Assembly: GCA_934045905.1 (NCBI GenBank)
Contig: OW203770.1
Location: forward strand, 806,001-870,000
DNA length: 64,000 nt
Reading direction: 5' to 3'
Source of the DNA: Leuctra nigra
Lineage: Eukaryota > Arthropoda > Insecta > Plecoptera > Leuctridae
Part shown: in pieces, positions 22,690-33,049 of the stretch
Position numbering within the stretch: the stretch's first letter is position 1
Layout: the number at the start of each line of letters is the position of its first letter
The notes under the pieces: generated by a model
Seen by the model: only the letters and a program-made list of their open reading frames with translations
Told to the model about the DNA's origin: nothing
The model's database searches: none
Made by a program: the position numbers and the translations under genes

Positions 22690-23165
22690 CACACCCCCAA
22701 ATAATAAATGGTACTCCGTTTTGCGGCTATGTCCTTTCACAGTAAACGATTTTAATAGGTACCCTGTAGAGTGAGAGAGCGCGATAGTTGTTGTGCGAGT
22801 GAGAAGAAAGATTGACGAGCGGTTGTTGTGCGAGTGAGAAGAAAGATTGACGAGAGGTTGTCGGGCATCTCACTCACAAGTAGTTTTGTCTCGCTTGCAC
22901 TTGTTACTAACTGGGGTGGTTCATGCCGAGTTGTTTTCTGGCGGAGTGGGGTGAGGTGAACTAAAATAGATAACGATGTCAATAACTGCTACCTGCAGAA
23001 GATCCTCGATTGATTCAATGCTCGAACTGTCCTCGCCGTGGTTTACCGTGAATGAATTACACTGATATTTCCAAAATGTTCGAATGTAGTATTTTCAAGG
23101 GTTTAATTTTATAGCTATTTGCATAATCATATTGTAATCGTTGAATGAACCTTTCTATTAGAATA
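22690..23165 (-). repeat. 440-bp inverted duplication, copy 1
   Basis: Nearly identical in reverse complement to 36722-37163. This copy carries an extra tandem unit of about 39 bp (TTGTTGTGCGAGTGAGAAGA... twice at 22788-22860), while the other copy has one. It contains short frames but nothing protein-like. Confidence 0.85.
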
Positions 23166-23223
23166 TTAACAAACAACAGAAGAGATGGAGAGAGAAGAAG
23201 GCGATTTATATACCGACTATCGA

Positions 23224-23250
23224 CTATTTATATATATATATATATTGTGA
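23224..23250. repeat. (AT)n microsatellite
   Basis: A run of TATATA at the 3' edge of the truncated LINE whose coding part starts at 23256 on the minus strand; it may be the LINE's own tail. Confidence 0.7.
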
Positions 23251-23255
23251 GTATT

Positions 23256-23902
23256 TTACAGCACAGGCCGTTTCTCACACCCCAATCGCCACCTCTCCTT
23301 GTCCATCCAACCATCTTCCAGCAAGTTTCTTCTCCCCATTGCCTCCTTTACATCTTCTTGCCATTCTCTCGGCGGTCGGCCCCTTTTCCTCCTCTCTGGA
23401 GGGGTCCAATGCCATATCTTCAGGGGCCACCTATGGGGATCCATTCTTCTTAAGTGTCCATACCAGCACAATCTCCTTCGCTCTATCTCCTCTACCACTG
23501 TTTCTTCCTTCTTCATCCATCTCCGTATCTGTTCATTCCTAATATGCTCAATTCTTGACACCCTACAACTTCTTCTGAGCGCATCCATTTCAACCGCCAT
23601 CAACCTCTCTTTATCCCTCTTCGTTACTTCCCAGGTCTCAGATCCGTATGTAAGAATACTTTGTACAATGCTGCTATAAATTCTATTCTTTGTAGGCTTC
23701 TGCAGTTGTTCAGACCACCACATCGAGTTCAGCTTCTGAACCGCTTGTCTTCCCTGGATTATCCGGCTGCTAATATCTCTCCGACTACTTCCCTCCGATG
23801 AAAAAATAGATCCTAAGTACTTATACTCTCGGCACTCTTTCACTTCCTTCCCATCCACGTCCATGTCATTACCTTCTCCCCCTACCACCAAGTATACCAC
23901 CT
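23256..23902 (-). pseudogene. LINE reverse transcriptase, C-terminal fragment
   Basis: Encodes the last 215 or so residues of a non-LTR reverse transcriptase: KYLGSIFSSEG (thumb start), then ILTYGSETWEV, LCWYGHLRRM and KRGRPPREWQEDV before the stop at 23256. These blocks typify RTE/CR1-like elements. The catalytic RT core and endonuclease are absent: the element is cut off on its 5' side, where it joins 18S rDNA directly at about 23900. It runs antisense to the rRNA. The open frame continues through the junction into antisense rDNA, which is accidental. Confidence 0.85.
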
Positions 23903-24507
23903 CGTAGTTGGACTTGTGTCCCACGCCGCCGGTTCGTCGCCCGTCGGCGTAACCGCGCGGTTTCCAAGTGGGACGTCCAGCCGGTGGTCGCGCAGGCCGT
24001 CGGCGTCGGGGCGGAGACGGGACCGACCTTCGGGGAGGCACCCGCCGCGCCGGCCCGGCGGTACCGGCACCATTCTACTCGCCTCGGTGCTCTTCATCGA
24101 GTGTCTTGGCGGGCCGGCTCGTTTACTTTGAACAAATTAGAGTGCTCAACGCAGGCTCGAACGCTTGAATATTTTTTGCATGGAATAATGGAATAGGATC
24201 TCGGTTCTATTTTATTGGTTTTCTGAACCAGAGATAATGATTAATAGAGACTGACGGGGGCATTCGTATTGCGACGTTAGAGGTGAAATTCTTGGATCGT
24301 CGCAAGACGAACCGAAGCGAAAGCATTTGCCAAGAAAGCTTTCCTTAATCAAGAACGAAAGTTAGAGGTTCGAAGGCGATCAGATACCGCCCTAGTTCTA
24401 ACCATAAACGATGCCAACTAGCGATCCGCCGGTGTTCCTCCGATGACCCGGCGGGCAGCTTCCGGGAAACCAAAGTGTTTAGGTTCCGGGGGAAGTATGG
24501 TTGCAAA

Positions 24508-24556
<49 letters not shown>

Positions 24557-25015
24557 GCGGCTTAATTTGACTCAACACGGGAAACCTCACCAGGCCCGGA
24601 CACTGGAAGGATTGACAGATTGATAGCTCTTTCTTGATTCAGTGGGTGGTGGTGCATGGCCGTTCTTAGTTGGTGGAGCGATTTGTCTGGTTAATTCCGA
24701 TAACGAACGAGACTCTGGCCTGCTAACTAGTCGCGCAAACGGCATCCGCATTCGTGCTGCCGGCGACAAATATAAACTCTTCTTAGAGGGACAGGCGGCT
24801 TCTAGCCGCACGAGATTGAGCAATAACAGGTCTGTGATGCCCTTAGATGTTCTGGGCCGCACGCGCGCTACACTGAAGGGATCAACGTGTGTCCTCCCTT
24901 GGCCGAGAGGCCCGGGTAACCCGCTGAACCCCCTTCGTGCTAGGGATTGGGGCTTGCAACTGTTCCCCATGAACGAGGAATTCCCAGTAAGCGCGAGTCA
25001 TAAGCTCGCGTTGAT

Positions 25016-25061
<46 letters not shown>

Positions 25062-25150
25062 AATGATTTAGTGAGGTCTTCGGACCGCCGCGCGGCAGCG
25101 CGCGCAAGCGCCTGTCGATGCCGACGGAAAGATGATCGAACTTGATTATT

Positions 25151-25207
<57 letters not shown>
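23900..25207 (+). rRNA. 18S rRNA gene, 3' two-thirds (orphan fragment)
   Basis: Starts abruptly within the conserved CTCGTAGTTGGACTTGTGTC block before the GC-rich V4 region and runs to the 18S 3' end, GTAGGTGAACCTGCGGAAGG then ATCATTA. Recognisable landmarks: GAGGTGAAATTCTTGG, GAATTGACGGAAGGGCACCA, TACACACCGCCCGTCGC and GTCGTAACAAGGTTTCCGTA. I see no obvious decay, so the copy is recent or homogenised. The 5' part of the gene (roughly 600 bases) is missing, replaced by the truncated LINE. It lies inside intron 2 of the NACHT-ankyrin gene on the opposite strand. No promoter is attached, so it is not expected to yield rRNA. Confidence 0.95.
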
Positions 25208-25208
<1 letters not shown>

Positions 25209-25420
25209 CTGTTCTTACTCTGTTTCCTTTGATTAGGACTTGGAGCAAAACGGATCGCTGGTGCGGTACCCCGCACTTGAAACTCATTCGGGTACGAAGA
25301 CGCGGTGCGCGGCGTGCCGGGGCTCAAACCCCTATCATGCTTGTCGCCCGCCCGCGTCTATAAACCACCTGTCTTTATAGACAGGTGACAGGTGACAGGT
25401 GATCGACTATTTCAAATCCA
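25208..25420 (+). other. ITS1, 5' part
   Basis: Follows the 18S end without a break and is GC-rich to about 25370 (GCGGTGCGCGGCGTGCCGGG), then has a GACAGGT triplication. No 5.8S sequence follows before the next LINE, so the rDNA unit is cut somewhere beyond here. The exact ITS1 limit cannot be seen. Confidence 0.6.
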
Positions 25421-27440
25421 AATACTCGGTTGATGAAATAGAGGTCATCGGACTAATGATCGGGCACAATATCAGAATGTTGTATTCCTTTTGTAAACGT
25501 TTCAATTTAGTTAAAACATTTATAAAAAAACATTTTAATTTCAGTTTTATAAAATCATTATAGTATTATGCGAGACCATTTTATTCCAAATTTATAAGCG
25601 ATTGATCATTTGTTCCGATGCCTTTAAAGTATACTCCCGGTATTATTAATTTTATTTTATTATCAACCATTTGTACTTATATCTTGCTTCATTGTTCATA
25701 ATTTGATAGTTATAGACTTATTCATTATTAAATCTTCGATACTGTAAAACGTGTTACATAATTTTCTATAAAATGATTGGTATTCTGTATATTTTGCAAT
25801 TTGAATTGACTTCAAACAGATATAAAATAATAATAAATTCATTGCTTTGCCAGCAAACTGTCGTGTCAGCTATAGTTCATAAACGACACAAAAGCCTGTT
25901 AAATAGCAATGAGTGAAATTTAACATCACATTCAAACACCAAAAATATCCACTAAATAGGATAGCGCATTTACTGATAAAAGATGTGTATATAGTGTAGA
26001 AGAAAATGTATTCTATAGTTTGCACTTTCATCCAGTGTTGAGGAAGTTCCTTTTTAAAATGATATATTTTGAAGTTCAGTTCATGACCAAATATATGATA
26101 TTTTGAAAGTACACATTCTTTTATTCAGAATTGGGTAATAAAAGTTCTAGTTCCTTAAAAACGAATATAATTTCTTTTGAAATGTCTACTTTTGACAACA
26201 TTTAAAAGTTAAAGACAATTCAAGGGTTAAATACTCAAGGGCACCACATGAACCGCAATTGTTTTCACCATTTTACTCACTAAAATGATATTTATCCACT
26301 ATTTCACAATTTTATTTGATGATAATATTAATTAAGAAGATAATTGATGTGTGTGAAAGATATTAGTATAGGGCTGTGCGAGTTTGACATTTTTCAGGTC
26401 GAGCAAGATCGAGAATATTTATAGTAGAAATTCGAAATTACAAAAGAAGGAAACTGCGGTTCGTACGGTTAAAATAAACGTTTGACGTTCACGTTTCTTG
26501 TAAACAAATGTGAACGCGTTCACTCAAGAGTTCCCCAAAAAAGTAGCGCGGTCCTAGTTATTTTTAAAAGTTCCTTCCCCAACACTGCTTTCATTTATAA
26601 AATTAAATAATTTATGACTGAATAATTGCTGTGATAAATGTGATTAATGTGACATTTATATATAATGTGAAATTAAAATGACTAATGAGTTTGTAGTAAA
26701 TAATTTTCTACACTACAATATAATTATTTACAATAAACTCATTATTAGTCATTTTAATTTCAAGTAACCATTTGGTCAACTGAGCTTACTTTTCTTAATA
26801 GACACAAAAGAACTACTTGATTTTGTAAGTATTAGTTTACAAAACATACTCTTCATAATGCAAGTATTATTCAGGATCAAGTTAAAAAAGGTAAAAAATT
26901 ACCATGCATTGGCGTTTCAATAAATCTGTGGTGTAACCAAGGATGACCTAGGTATAACCAGAGAGGTAATCTAGAATTTCTTTTGTATAACAAATTCGAA
27001 AATATCACATTAAAACGTACTGTTTGATGATCCTACCTTTGTAATGAAAGAAGAAATGAAGTTACGATTTTATCTTCATGTATAAGTAGTCACCACAATG
27101 TTGTCAAATGACCAGTCAAGTACACATTCTTACAAATGAAATAACATCAAAATAATAATGGTACTAAATTAGAAACTAAGTCAACAGGTAAATTCCAAAC
27201 AAATCTTATATCAAAAAATGTTTTCGCATTCTTCTTAGAACACTTCAAGTATAGTGATAAAAGGGGCGTCAAACCCCCTTTGCCTCCCACCCTCAAAACT
27301 GAGTGACAATAAAGCGATTTTGATACGAATAACTTATAACAATGCTCTTATTTACATAAATTAAAACAAATTATCAAAATATTAAATTAAATGGAATATA
27401 TAGACTCATTCCAATCTGCCATAAGCAGTAAATGTCCTTC
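25421..27440. other. intron sequence, no gene seen
   Basis: AT-rich. It holds a truncated GGGCTGTGCGAG element at 26370-26440 and a 93-bp hairpin (26669-26761, arms AATTAAAATGACTAATGAGT and its reverse complement). Part of the left side may still be ITS1. Confidence 0.4.
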
Positions 27441-27527
27441 CAATAATGATAATAATAATAATAATAATATCGCGACCCTGCTTCCAACTATTGTCGGGTC
27501 AGGGGGTGGGATGATCCCACCAATGTT

Positions 27528-30500
27528 CTAGGGCACTTGTGTTCTCAGAGCCGACTTGCCAAGTCCGACACTCCACACTTCTTCAATCTCTTCTTCCAGT
27601 TCTTCAGCCTCCTCTCTTTCCACCAGCTCCCTCCATCTCTCTCTGTCTTCCCACCACTTCTCTGTTGTAATTACTCCCCAACACTCTCCTCTTTCTTCTG
27701 CAGCTGCCTCTATTCCGTTGATCCATTTGGTTCTAGGTCTTCCTGCCTTTCTTCTGACACCCATGGCTGCACGCTCTGCCTCTCTACATGGTATCCTCTC
27801 TTTTCCCATCCTCTTCATATGTCCGTACCATCTTAGCCTCTCTTTTCCAAGTTTAAATCTAAGAGATTCCACTTCTAGGTCTTTTCTAATCTTTGCACTC
27901 CTCACCTTGTCCATCTTCGTCACTCCTGCCACACTTCTCAGGAACTTCATTTCTGCAGCCTGCATCTTCATTTCTTCTTTCCCTCCCATTGGCCAAGTTA
28001 CTGCTGCATATATTAAGATTGGTACAAAGTAGGTTTTGTACAGTAATATCTTACACCTCTGTGGTACATCTTCATTCCATAGTAGCTTCCTTACACTCTG
28101 GTAAAACACTTCTGCTGCTCTCACCCTCCTCTCGATCTCCCTGTCCACCTTTCCATCCTTTGCCAATACACTACCTAGATATTTAAACTCGTCTTTTTCC
28201 GTAAGTTCCTCTCCTCGCATCTGCATCCGGCACCGTGTCTTCTGTTGCCTTTCCATAACCATGGTTTCGCTTTTTTCTCTACTGATTTCTAGTCCATATT
28301 TTGCTGTCACTTCTTCCCACCTGTTGAGTTTCTCTTGCAACTCTTCCTCGGTCTCTGCCCACACAAGAACGTCGTCTGCATATATGAGTGTGCGGGTGTC
28401 CTCTTGGTCCTCCGGCTCAACCTCTCTCAGCATCTCATCCATTACTACTGTAAATAATGTTGGTGACAATACACTCCCTTGCTTCAGTCCCTCCCTCACT
28501 TCGAACCAGTCCGTTTTTCCCACTCCCGTCTGCACGCAACTACTGTTCTTCTTATACATACTTTGGATTCTTTGTATCACTCCACTGTCCACACCCTTCT
28601 TCTCTAGGCACCGCCACACTTCTTCTCTTGGCATTCTGTCGTACGCCTTTACCAGGTCCAGAAATATCATTCTCATCCCGTTCCCTTTCTCCCATCGGTC
28701 TTCCATGATTTGTCTCACTGCAAAGATGAGGTCAATCGTTGACCGTCCTCTTCTAAAACCGTATTGTTCTTCTCTTAGTTTACTCTCAATACTCTCAGCC
28801 ACCCTCCTTTCGATGATCTTTTCATACAATTTAGCTGTTTGGCACATCAAGGTTACTCCCCTGTAGTTGCAGCATCGCTTTCTGTCCCCTTTCTTAAAGA
28901 TAGGAATAAGTATTCCCTTCCCCCAATCTTCTGGGACATCACACTGGGTCCATGCTGCTTGAATTACCCGGCAGAGCCACTCAATTCCCTTCTGCCCTGA
29001 CGCTTTCAGCATCTCGACACTGACTTCGTCCATTCCTGGGGCTTTTCCATTCTTCATCTTCTTTAGCATTTCTTTCACTTCCATCTGTCCTGGTATTTCA
29101 CCCGCAACCCCCTCGCTTTCCTCTGCCATTCTTCGGTTTGTCTCTCTGTCTTTCCTTTGTACTGCCTCTCCCTGAAGTAGCTCCTTAAAGTACTCTTTCC
29201 ACATTGTTTTTATCTCCTCCGGTCTGTTTGTGAAACCACCATCCTCCTTCTTCATTATGGTTTGAGTCTCCCCCGTATGTCGTTTCGCCTTGATTAGACT
29301 GTACAGCAGTCTCTTATTTCCATCAAAGTCTGTCTCCAACCTGTTTGCAAACTCTTGCATTGATATTTTCTTCTCCTCCTCTACTATCATCTTTACAATT
29401 ATCTTGCTTTCCCCGTAGTCCCTGATGTTTTCTTCCGTATGGGACTCTTCCTTCCTTCTCCATGCCTCCTTTTTCCTCCTCACTGCCTCTCTCACCCTTT
29501 CATTCCACCATGGTGTTTCTTTCCTTCTCTTTTTTCCTCCAGCTCTCCCACAGGTCTTTTCAGCTATGTCCACTAGAGCTGCTTTAAATGCACACCATTC
29601 TTCATCCACTCCACCTAATGCTCCCTCTGGTGCCCTCTCTGCTATCTCTCTTCTGAACTCTTCCCTGACTTCTTTCTGTTGCAACTTCCATACCTTTATC
29701 CTGGGTGCTTTGACTTCCGTTACGGTCCTCTTTCGTCGCTCTATTTCTACCTTTGCCACCAGCAATCGATGGTCGCTGCCTAGTGCGACTGATGGTAGCA
29801 CCTCCACATCTCTCACCAGTCTCCCCATATCTCTGCTGACACATATGTAGTCTATAACTGATTCCCATCTCTGATTATCAGCTCCATATCCATATCTCGT
29901 TATCTTCTGAGCTCTTCTTTTCATAAACCATGTGTTTGTGATTTTCATTGAGGTTCTTGCACACCACTCTAACATCTTCACTCCTTCAGTGTTTCTTTTA
30001 CCCCAGCCATGTGGTCCCATTACCTCTTCGCAGTCTTTCCGCTCCTCTCCTACCATGGCATTAAAATCCCCCATCACCCATACCTCCTTTGCTTGCACCA
30101 TCTCATCTAGTTCAACCCAGAAAATGTATTTTTCTTCGGTAGATCTTCCAGACTGAGGTGCATACACCTGTATCAGGTGCCGCACGCTGCTTCCTATTAC
30201 GATACTGATTCCGATCATCCTGTCATTCACGGCATTTACATCCAGGATGTCACCAGCGTAACGGGGGCTTACCACAAAACCCACTCCATTTCTTCCCTCT
30301 TCCCCTCCCGACCATATCAACTTGTAGTCCCCTCTGAGCCTCTTCTCCCCCTTTCCCCTCCACTTTGTTTCACTTAGCCCCAGCAGGTCTATCTTTCTCT
30401 CCTCCATCATGTCCACTATCTCTTCCAATTTCCCTGTTAGTGTAACTATATTGAGTGTCCCCACTTGCATTGTTTCTCCTTTACAACACTTGTGTCTTTT

Positions 30501-30575
30501 CATTAAGTTCCGTCCTCTTGCGCTATTGCTTCTGGTACCATTATTTACACAGTTCTCTTCATTGCTTGTCTCCAT
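27528..30575 (-). CDS. LINE ORF2: endonuclease-reverse transcriptase
   Basis: Nicks target DNA and copies the element's RNA. The first ATG is at 30575, 20 bases after the ORF1 stop; the frame is open further upstream into ORF1, so reinitiation or another mechanism is possible. About 1,015 residues. The N-terminal apurinic-type endonuclease shows TLNIVTLTGK, LSETKW, GDFNAMVG and the catalytic GSDHR. The reverse transcriptase shows KAPGMDEVSVEML, PIFKKGDR, YGFRRGRSTID, FLDLVKAYD, LKQGSVLSPTLF and the catalytic YADDVLVW. The C-terminus has the RWYGHMKRM and GRPRTKW blocks common in RTE-like elements. No stop or frameshift was seen and the key acidic residues are present. Confidence 0.93.
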   Translation of the reverse strand: METSNEENCVNNGTRSNSARGRNLMKRHKCCKGETMQVGTLNIVTLTGKLEEIVDMMEERKIDLLGLSETKWRGKGEKRLRGDYKLIWSGGEEGRNGVGFVVSPRYAGDILDVNAVNDRMIGISIVIGSSVRHLIQVYAPQSGRSTEEKYIFWVELDEMVQAKEVWVMGDFNAMVGEERKDCEEVMGPHGWGKRNTEGVKMLEWCARTSMKITNTWFMKRRAQKITRYGYGADNQRWESVIDYICVSRDMGRLVRDVEVLPSVALGSDHRLLVAKVEIERRKRTVTEVKAPRIKVWKLQQKEVREEFRREIAERAPEGALGGVDEEWCAFKAALVDIAEKTCGRAGGKKRRKETPWWNERVREAVRRKKEAWRRKEESHTEENIRDYGESKIIVKMIVEEEKKISMQEFANRLETDFDGNKRLLYSLIKAKRHTGETQTIMKKEDGGFTNRPEEIKTMWKEYFKELLQGEAVQRKDRETNRRMAEESEGVAGEIPGQMEVKEMLKKMKNGKAPGMDEVSVEMLKASGQKGIEWLCRVIQAAWTQCDVPEDWGKGILIPIFKKGDRKRCCNYRGVTLMCQTAKLYEKIIERRVAESIESKLREEQYGFRRGRSTIDLIFAVRQIMEDRWEKGNGMRMIFLDLVKAYDRMPREEVWRCLEKKGVDSGVIQRIQSMYKKNSSCVQTGVGKTDWFEVREGLKQGSVLSPTLFTVVMDEMLREVEPEDQEDTRTLIYADDVLVWAETEEELQEKLNRWEEVTAKYGLEISREKSETMVMERQQKTRCRMQMRGEELTEKDEFKYLGSVLAKDGKVDREIERRVRAAEVFYQSVRKLLWNEDVPQRCKILLYKTYFVPILIYAAVTWPMGGKEEMKMQAAEMKFLRSVAGVTKMDKVRSAKIRKDLEVESLRFKLGKERLRWYGHMKRMGKERIPCREAERAAMGVRRKAGRPRTKWINGIEAAAEERGECWGVITTEKWWEDRERWRELVEREEAEELEEEIEEVWSVGLGKSALRTQVP

Positions 30576-30595
30576 AGAAACCCGTCTTGCCCTTG

Positions 30596-32011
30596 CTACC
30601 TCACTTCGTTCCACACCCACCTTGTCCGAAAACCCGTTTCTCTCTTATTAACACTCCGCACTGATTTTCCTCCAAGTCCCCAGCACTCTCGCAACACTCT
30701 CCCTGCCTCGTACTCCCATTTTATAATGTCTTTCATGTACCCTGGTACGAAGGGTACATTTAGAAACTCCCCGGCTTCTGTTGCCACCACTTGTTGCAGC
30801 CTCTCATTTAGGCAACCACCTGCCACACTCTCTAGGCTGCACACTACCACCCTGGTTTCTCGTCCATATGCTGTTTTCGTTTCCGCCACTAGGTCACCAA
30901 TGTCTTTCATTATTTCCTCTCTGTTCCTTCCCTCTCGTACTTCCTTGTTCCCCACTTTCAACATAATGGTGGCATTCTCGGTGTTCTTGCCATAATATCC
31001 TTCTTTCATCCTTCGTGCCATTTCAACTATTCTAATTCCTCGGTCTGTTTTGGCTCTGTTTCCATTTCCCTTGCAAAACTCTCCGGCTTGCCTTCCCCTC
31101 ACATCTCCCATTAGGATTGTCTGTGACATACCTGGTCCTTGCTGACGGTTCTCTGGCATCTCCTCTTCTTGTACTCTCTCCCTATCTATCCCAACCATCC
31201 CAATGTTCTTTTGCCTGACCCCAGTTATTTCGCTTATGTCGCTGCTGCCGTTGCCCTGTTCATGTGGCTCGCTGATGTCGCTGTTGCCGCTGTCTTGTTC
31301 ATGTGGCTCGCTGATGTCGCTGCTGCCGCTGCCCTGTTCATGTGGCTCGCTGATGTTGCTGCTGCCGCTGTCCTGTTCATGTGGCTCGCTGCTGCCGCTG
31401 CCCTGTTCATTGGGCTCGCTGATGTTGCTGCTGCCGCTGCCCTGTTCATTGGTCTTGCTGATGTTGCTGCTGCCGCTGTCCTGTTCATGTGGCTCGCTGA
31501 TGTCACTGCTGCCGCTGTCCTGTTCATTGGGCTCGCTGATGTTGCTGCTGCCGCTGCCCTGTTCATGCGGCTCGCTGATGTCACTGCTGCCGCTGCCTTC
31601 ATTCCCTTGTGACACTTCTTTACACTTCTGCAATTCATTATATAGGAACGCGTTTTCCTTTTGAAGATTGTCTACTGTCCGTCGTAGACACTGGACACTA
31701 TCTTCTAAGTCCCATTCCCATATTAATTTATTTGCCCAAAGGTCCCTCCATTCCTCATCACTCTCTTTCAGCGCATCCACTTCCTTCTTTAACTCCTTGA
31801 GACATCTTCTCAAGGCTCTAACATCTTCTTCTACTCCTTCTTCTTCTTCTCCTTTTGTCTTCTCATTATTAATGATTGACTGAAGAATTTCTATAGCGTC
31901 AGTTTGATACGATTCTTCTTCAAAACCCAGTAGGTCCTCTGTGCTGGACGCATCCAAACTCAACCCTAACCTAACTTCCGCTTTTCCTTGAAATCCTTGA
32001 AAATCATCCAT
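30596..32011 (-). CDS. LINE ORF1: coiled coil, repeats, SGNH-like domain
   Basis: First ORF of the LINE, about 471 residues from ATG 32011 (upstream in-frame GTG not used). Residues 50-130 are a Glu/Lys/Leu-rich coiled coil, probably for multimerisation. Residues about 140-270 are ten copies of a 13-residue unit such as GSGSSDISEPHEQ. The last 190 residues look like a degenerate SGNH-hydrolase (esterase) fold as found in ORF1 of some CR1-type LINEs: ILMGDVRGR where GDS is expected, a strand ending VGNKEV where GxND is expected, and TRVVVCSLE. The nucleophile Ser and the Asn appear lost, so a binding rather than catalytic role is likely. The fold call is inference. Confidence 0.75.
   Translation of the reverse strand: MDDFQGFQGKAEVRLGLSLDASSTEDLLGFEEESYQTDAIEILQSIINNEKTKGEEEEGVEEDVRALRRCLKELKKEVDALKESDEEWRDLWANKLIWEWDLEDSVQCLRRTVDNLQKENAFLYNELQKCKEVSQGNEGSGSSDISEPHEQGSGSSNISEPNEQDSGSSDISEPHEQDSGSSNISKTNEQGSGSSNISEPNEQGSGSSEPHEQDSGSSNISEPHEQGSGSSDISEPHEQDSGNSDISEPHEQGNGSSDISEITGVRQKNIGMVGIDRERVQEEEMPENRQQGPGMSQTILMGDVRGRQAGEFCKGNGNRAKTDRGIRIVEMARRMKEGYYGKNTENATIMLKVGNKEVREGRNREEIMKDIGDLVAETKTAYGRETRVVVCSLESVAGGCLNERLQQVVATEAGEFLNVPFVPGYMKDIIKWEYEAGRVLRECWGLGGKSVRSVNKRETGFRTRWVWNEVR
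31225..31610 (-). repeat. 39-bp coding minisatellite in LINE ORF1
   Basis: Tandem array of a 39-bp unit (13 codons, GSGSSDISEPHEQ variants), about ten copies, one shortened to ten codons. Phase is kept throughout. On the plus strand it reads as GCTGCTGCCGCTG-rich sequence, which creates spurious alanine-rich frames. Confidence 0.9.
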
Positions 32012-32311
32012 AGCTGCAGGTTTAATCACTGCCTTTCTCTAATATAACACTTCAAAATTTCTATTTTACACACACTTGCTACTCACACTGCTCTTAACTA
32101 TTTATTTTAGCTCAAACACTTAACTTTAGTAGGATCAATACAAAAGGTGTACTACATTATGCCGCCATCTTGGCCATGATATCGATATCATGATAATGAT
32201 ATCATCATTTATTATATTGATCAATGTTATTTATTTCTTGGGTAAGGTGAGAAGATTGTCAATCGAAAAGTCGAGTTGTCATTTTATATGATTCAACCGA
32301 AGTTTTAAAAA

Positions 32312-32950
32312 CTAGGAAAACGCTCAGTGTAACGCATTGATGAGCGAGCCATCGTACTGCATCCGATTTGATATGCGCTTGCAAGTAACAGCTGCTCTAT
32401 ATGCTTTGCTTTTTTCTATATGCTTTCTGCAGCATTAAGAAGGCAAGGATGAAAATGTAGTATATACATTTGGAATATTTCAAGATTATAGAATAAAATG
32501 TCCTTAAAATGACAATAACTTTTGAAATAACGACAGATTGGTCTTCAAAATAGCAAACAAATACCTAAAATGTTGTACCAACATTTTAGGTATTTGTTAC
32601 CAATGAACATGCGAAGTTTTAAGTTTATCGATAAATTTGTACTAGTTTAATTTTAAAAAATCACAGGAAAGATTGTTTTAAATTTTAACCGATGGGAGGA
32701 TTTTACTGAATTTGTGTAAGATTGGGGACAATGTTGGTTGCAATGACTTTGCCAAATTTCAAATCGATCGGAATAACCAATCGAAAGATAATTATTTTAA
32801 AATTTGAACCAATCACAGGATACCGTTCAAAATCGATCCCAGGGACCGCACAGATTACTTTAGTAAGTGTGCAAAATTTCAGATCGATTGGTCGTGCGGT
32901 TTTACCTTGCAATTGAATTTATTGTGCGAGAATAGCGAGCGTCACCACTG
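32312..32950 (-). repeat. family A repeat
   Basis: Begins CTAGGAAAACGCTCAGTGTA and runs to GAGCGTCACCAC near 32949. The right end deviates from the usual GCTCGCTCAA, so this end is rearranged. Non-coding. Confidence 0.7.
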
Positions 32951-33049
32951 TTTTTTTTTTGTTTTAATGTGACATAAAATTTCAATTATGTATTTTTTAC
33001 ATGCTTCTTGTGTCACTTATAAATTGGGGATACTTTCTGTTTTTTTATG

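Larger units (their letters stand above)
27441..32165 (-). mobile_element. apparently intact two-ORF non-LTR retrotransposon
   Basis: Full-length LINE on the minus strand: 5' UTR (about 32012-32165, starting near GGCCAAGATGGCGGC), ORF1, ORF2, a short 3' UTR and an (ATT)n tail (27445-27470 on the plus strand). Both ORFs are open without a frameshift, so the copy could be mobile or very young. It lies in intron 2 of the NACHT-ankyrin gene in the same transcriptional direction. The endonuclease and RT sequence resemble the RTE/BovB-like group; clade placement needs a tree. Confidence 0.85.

Noticed and set aside
23256..24041. A 261-codon minus-strand frame running from antisense 18S into the LINE RT tail
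   Set aside because: The first 45 codons are the reverse complement of the 18S V4 region; in-frame fusion at the junction is accidental.
24587..25327. Frames of 90-170 codons on both strands within the 18S gene
   Set aside because: They overlap highly conserved rRNA sequence and resemble no protein I recognise.
31139..31664. Long alanine/leucine-rich frames on the plus strand and in other minus frames
   Set aside because: Shadows of the 39-bp minisatellite of LINE ORF1, which is in the third frame.
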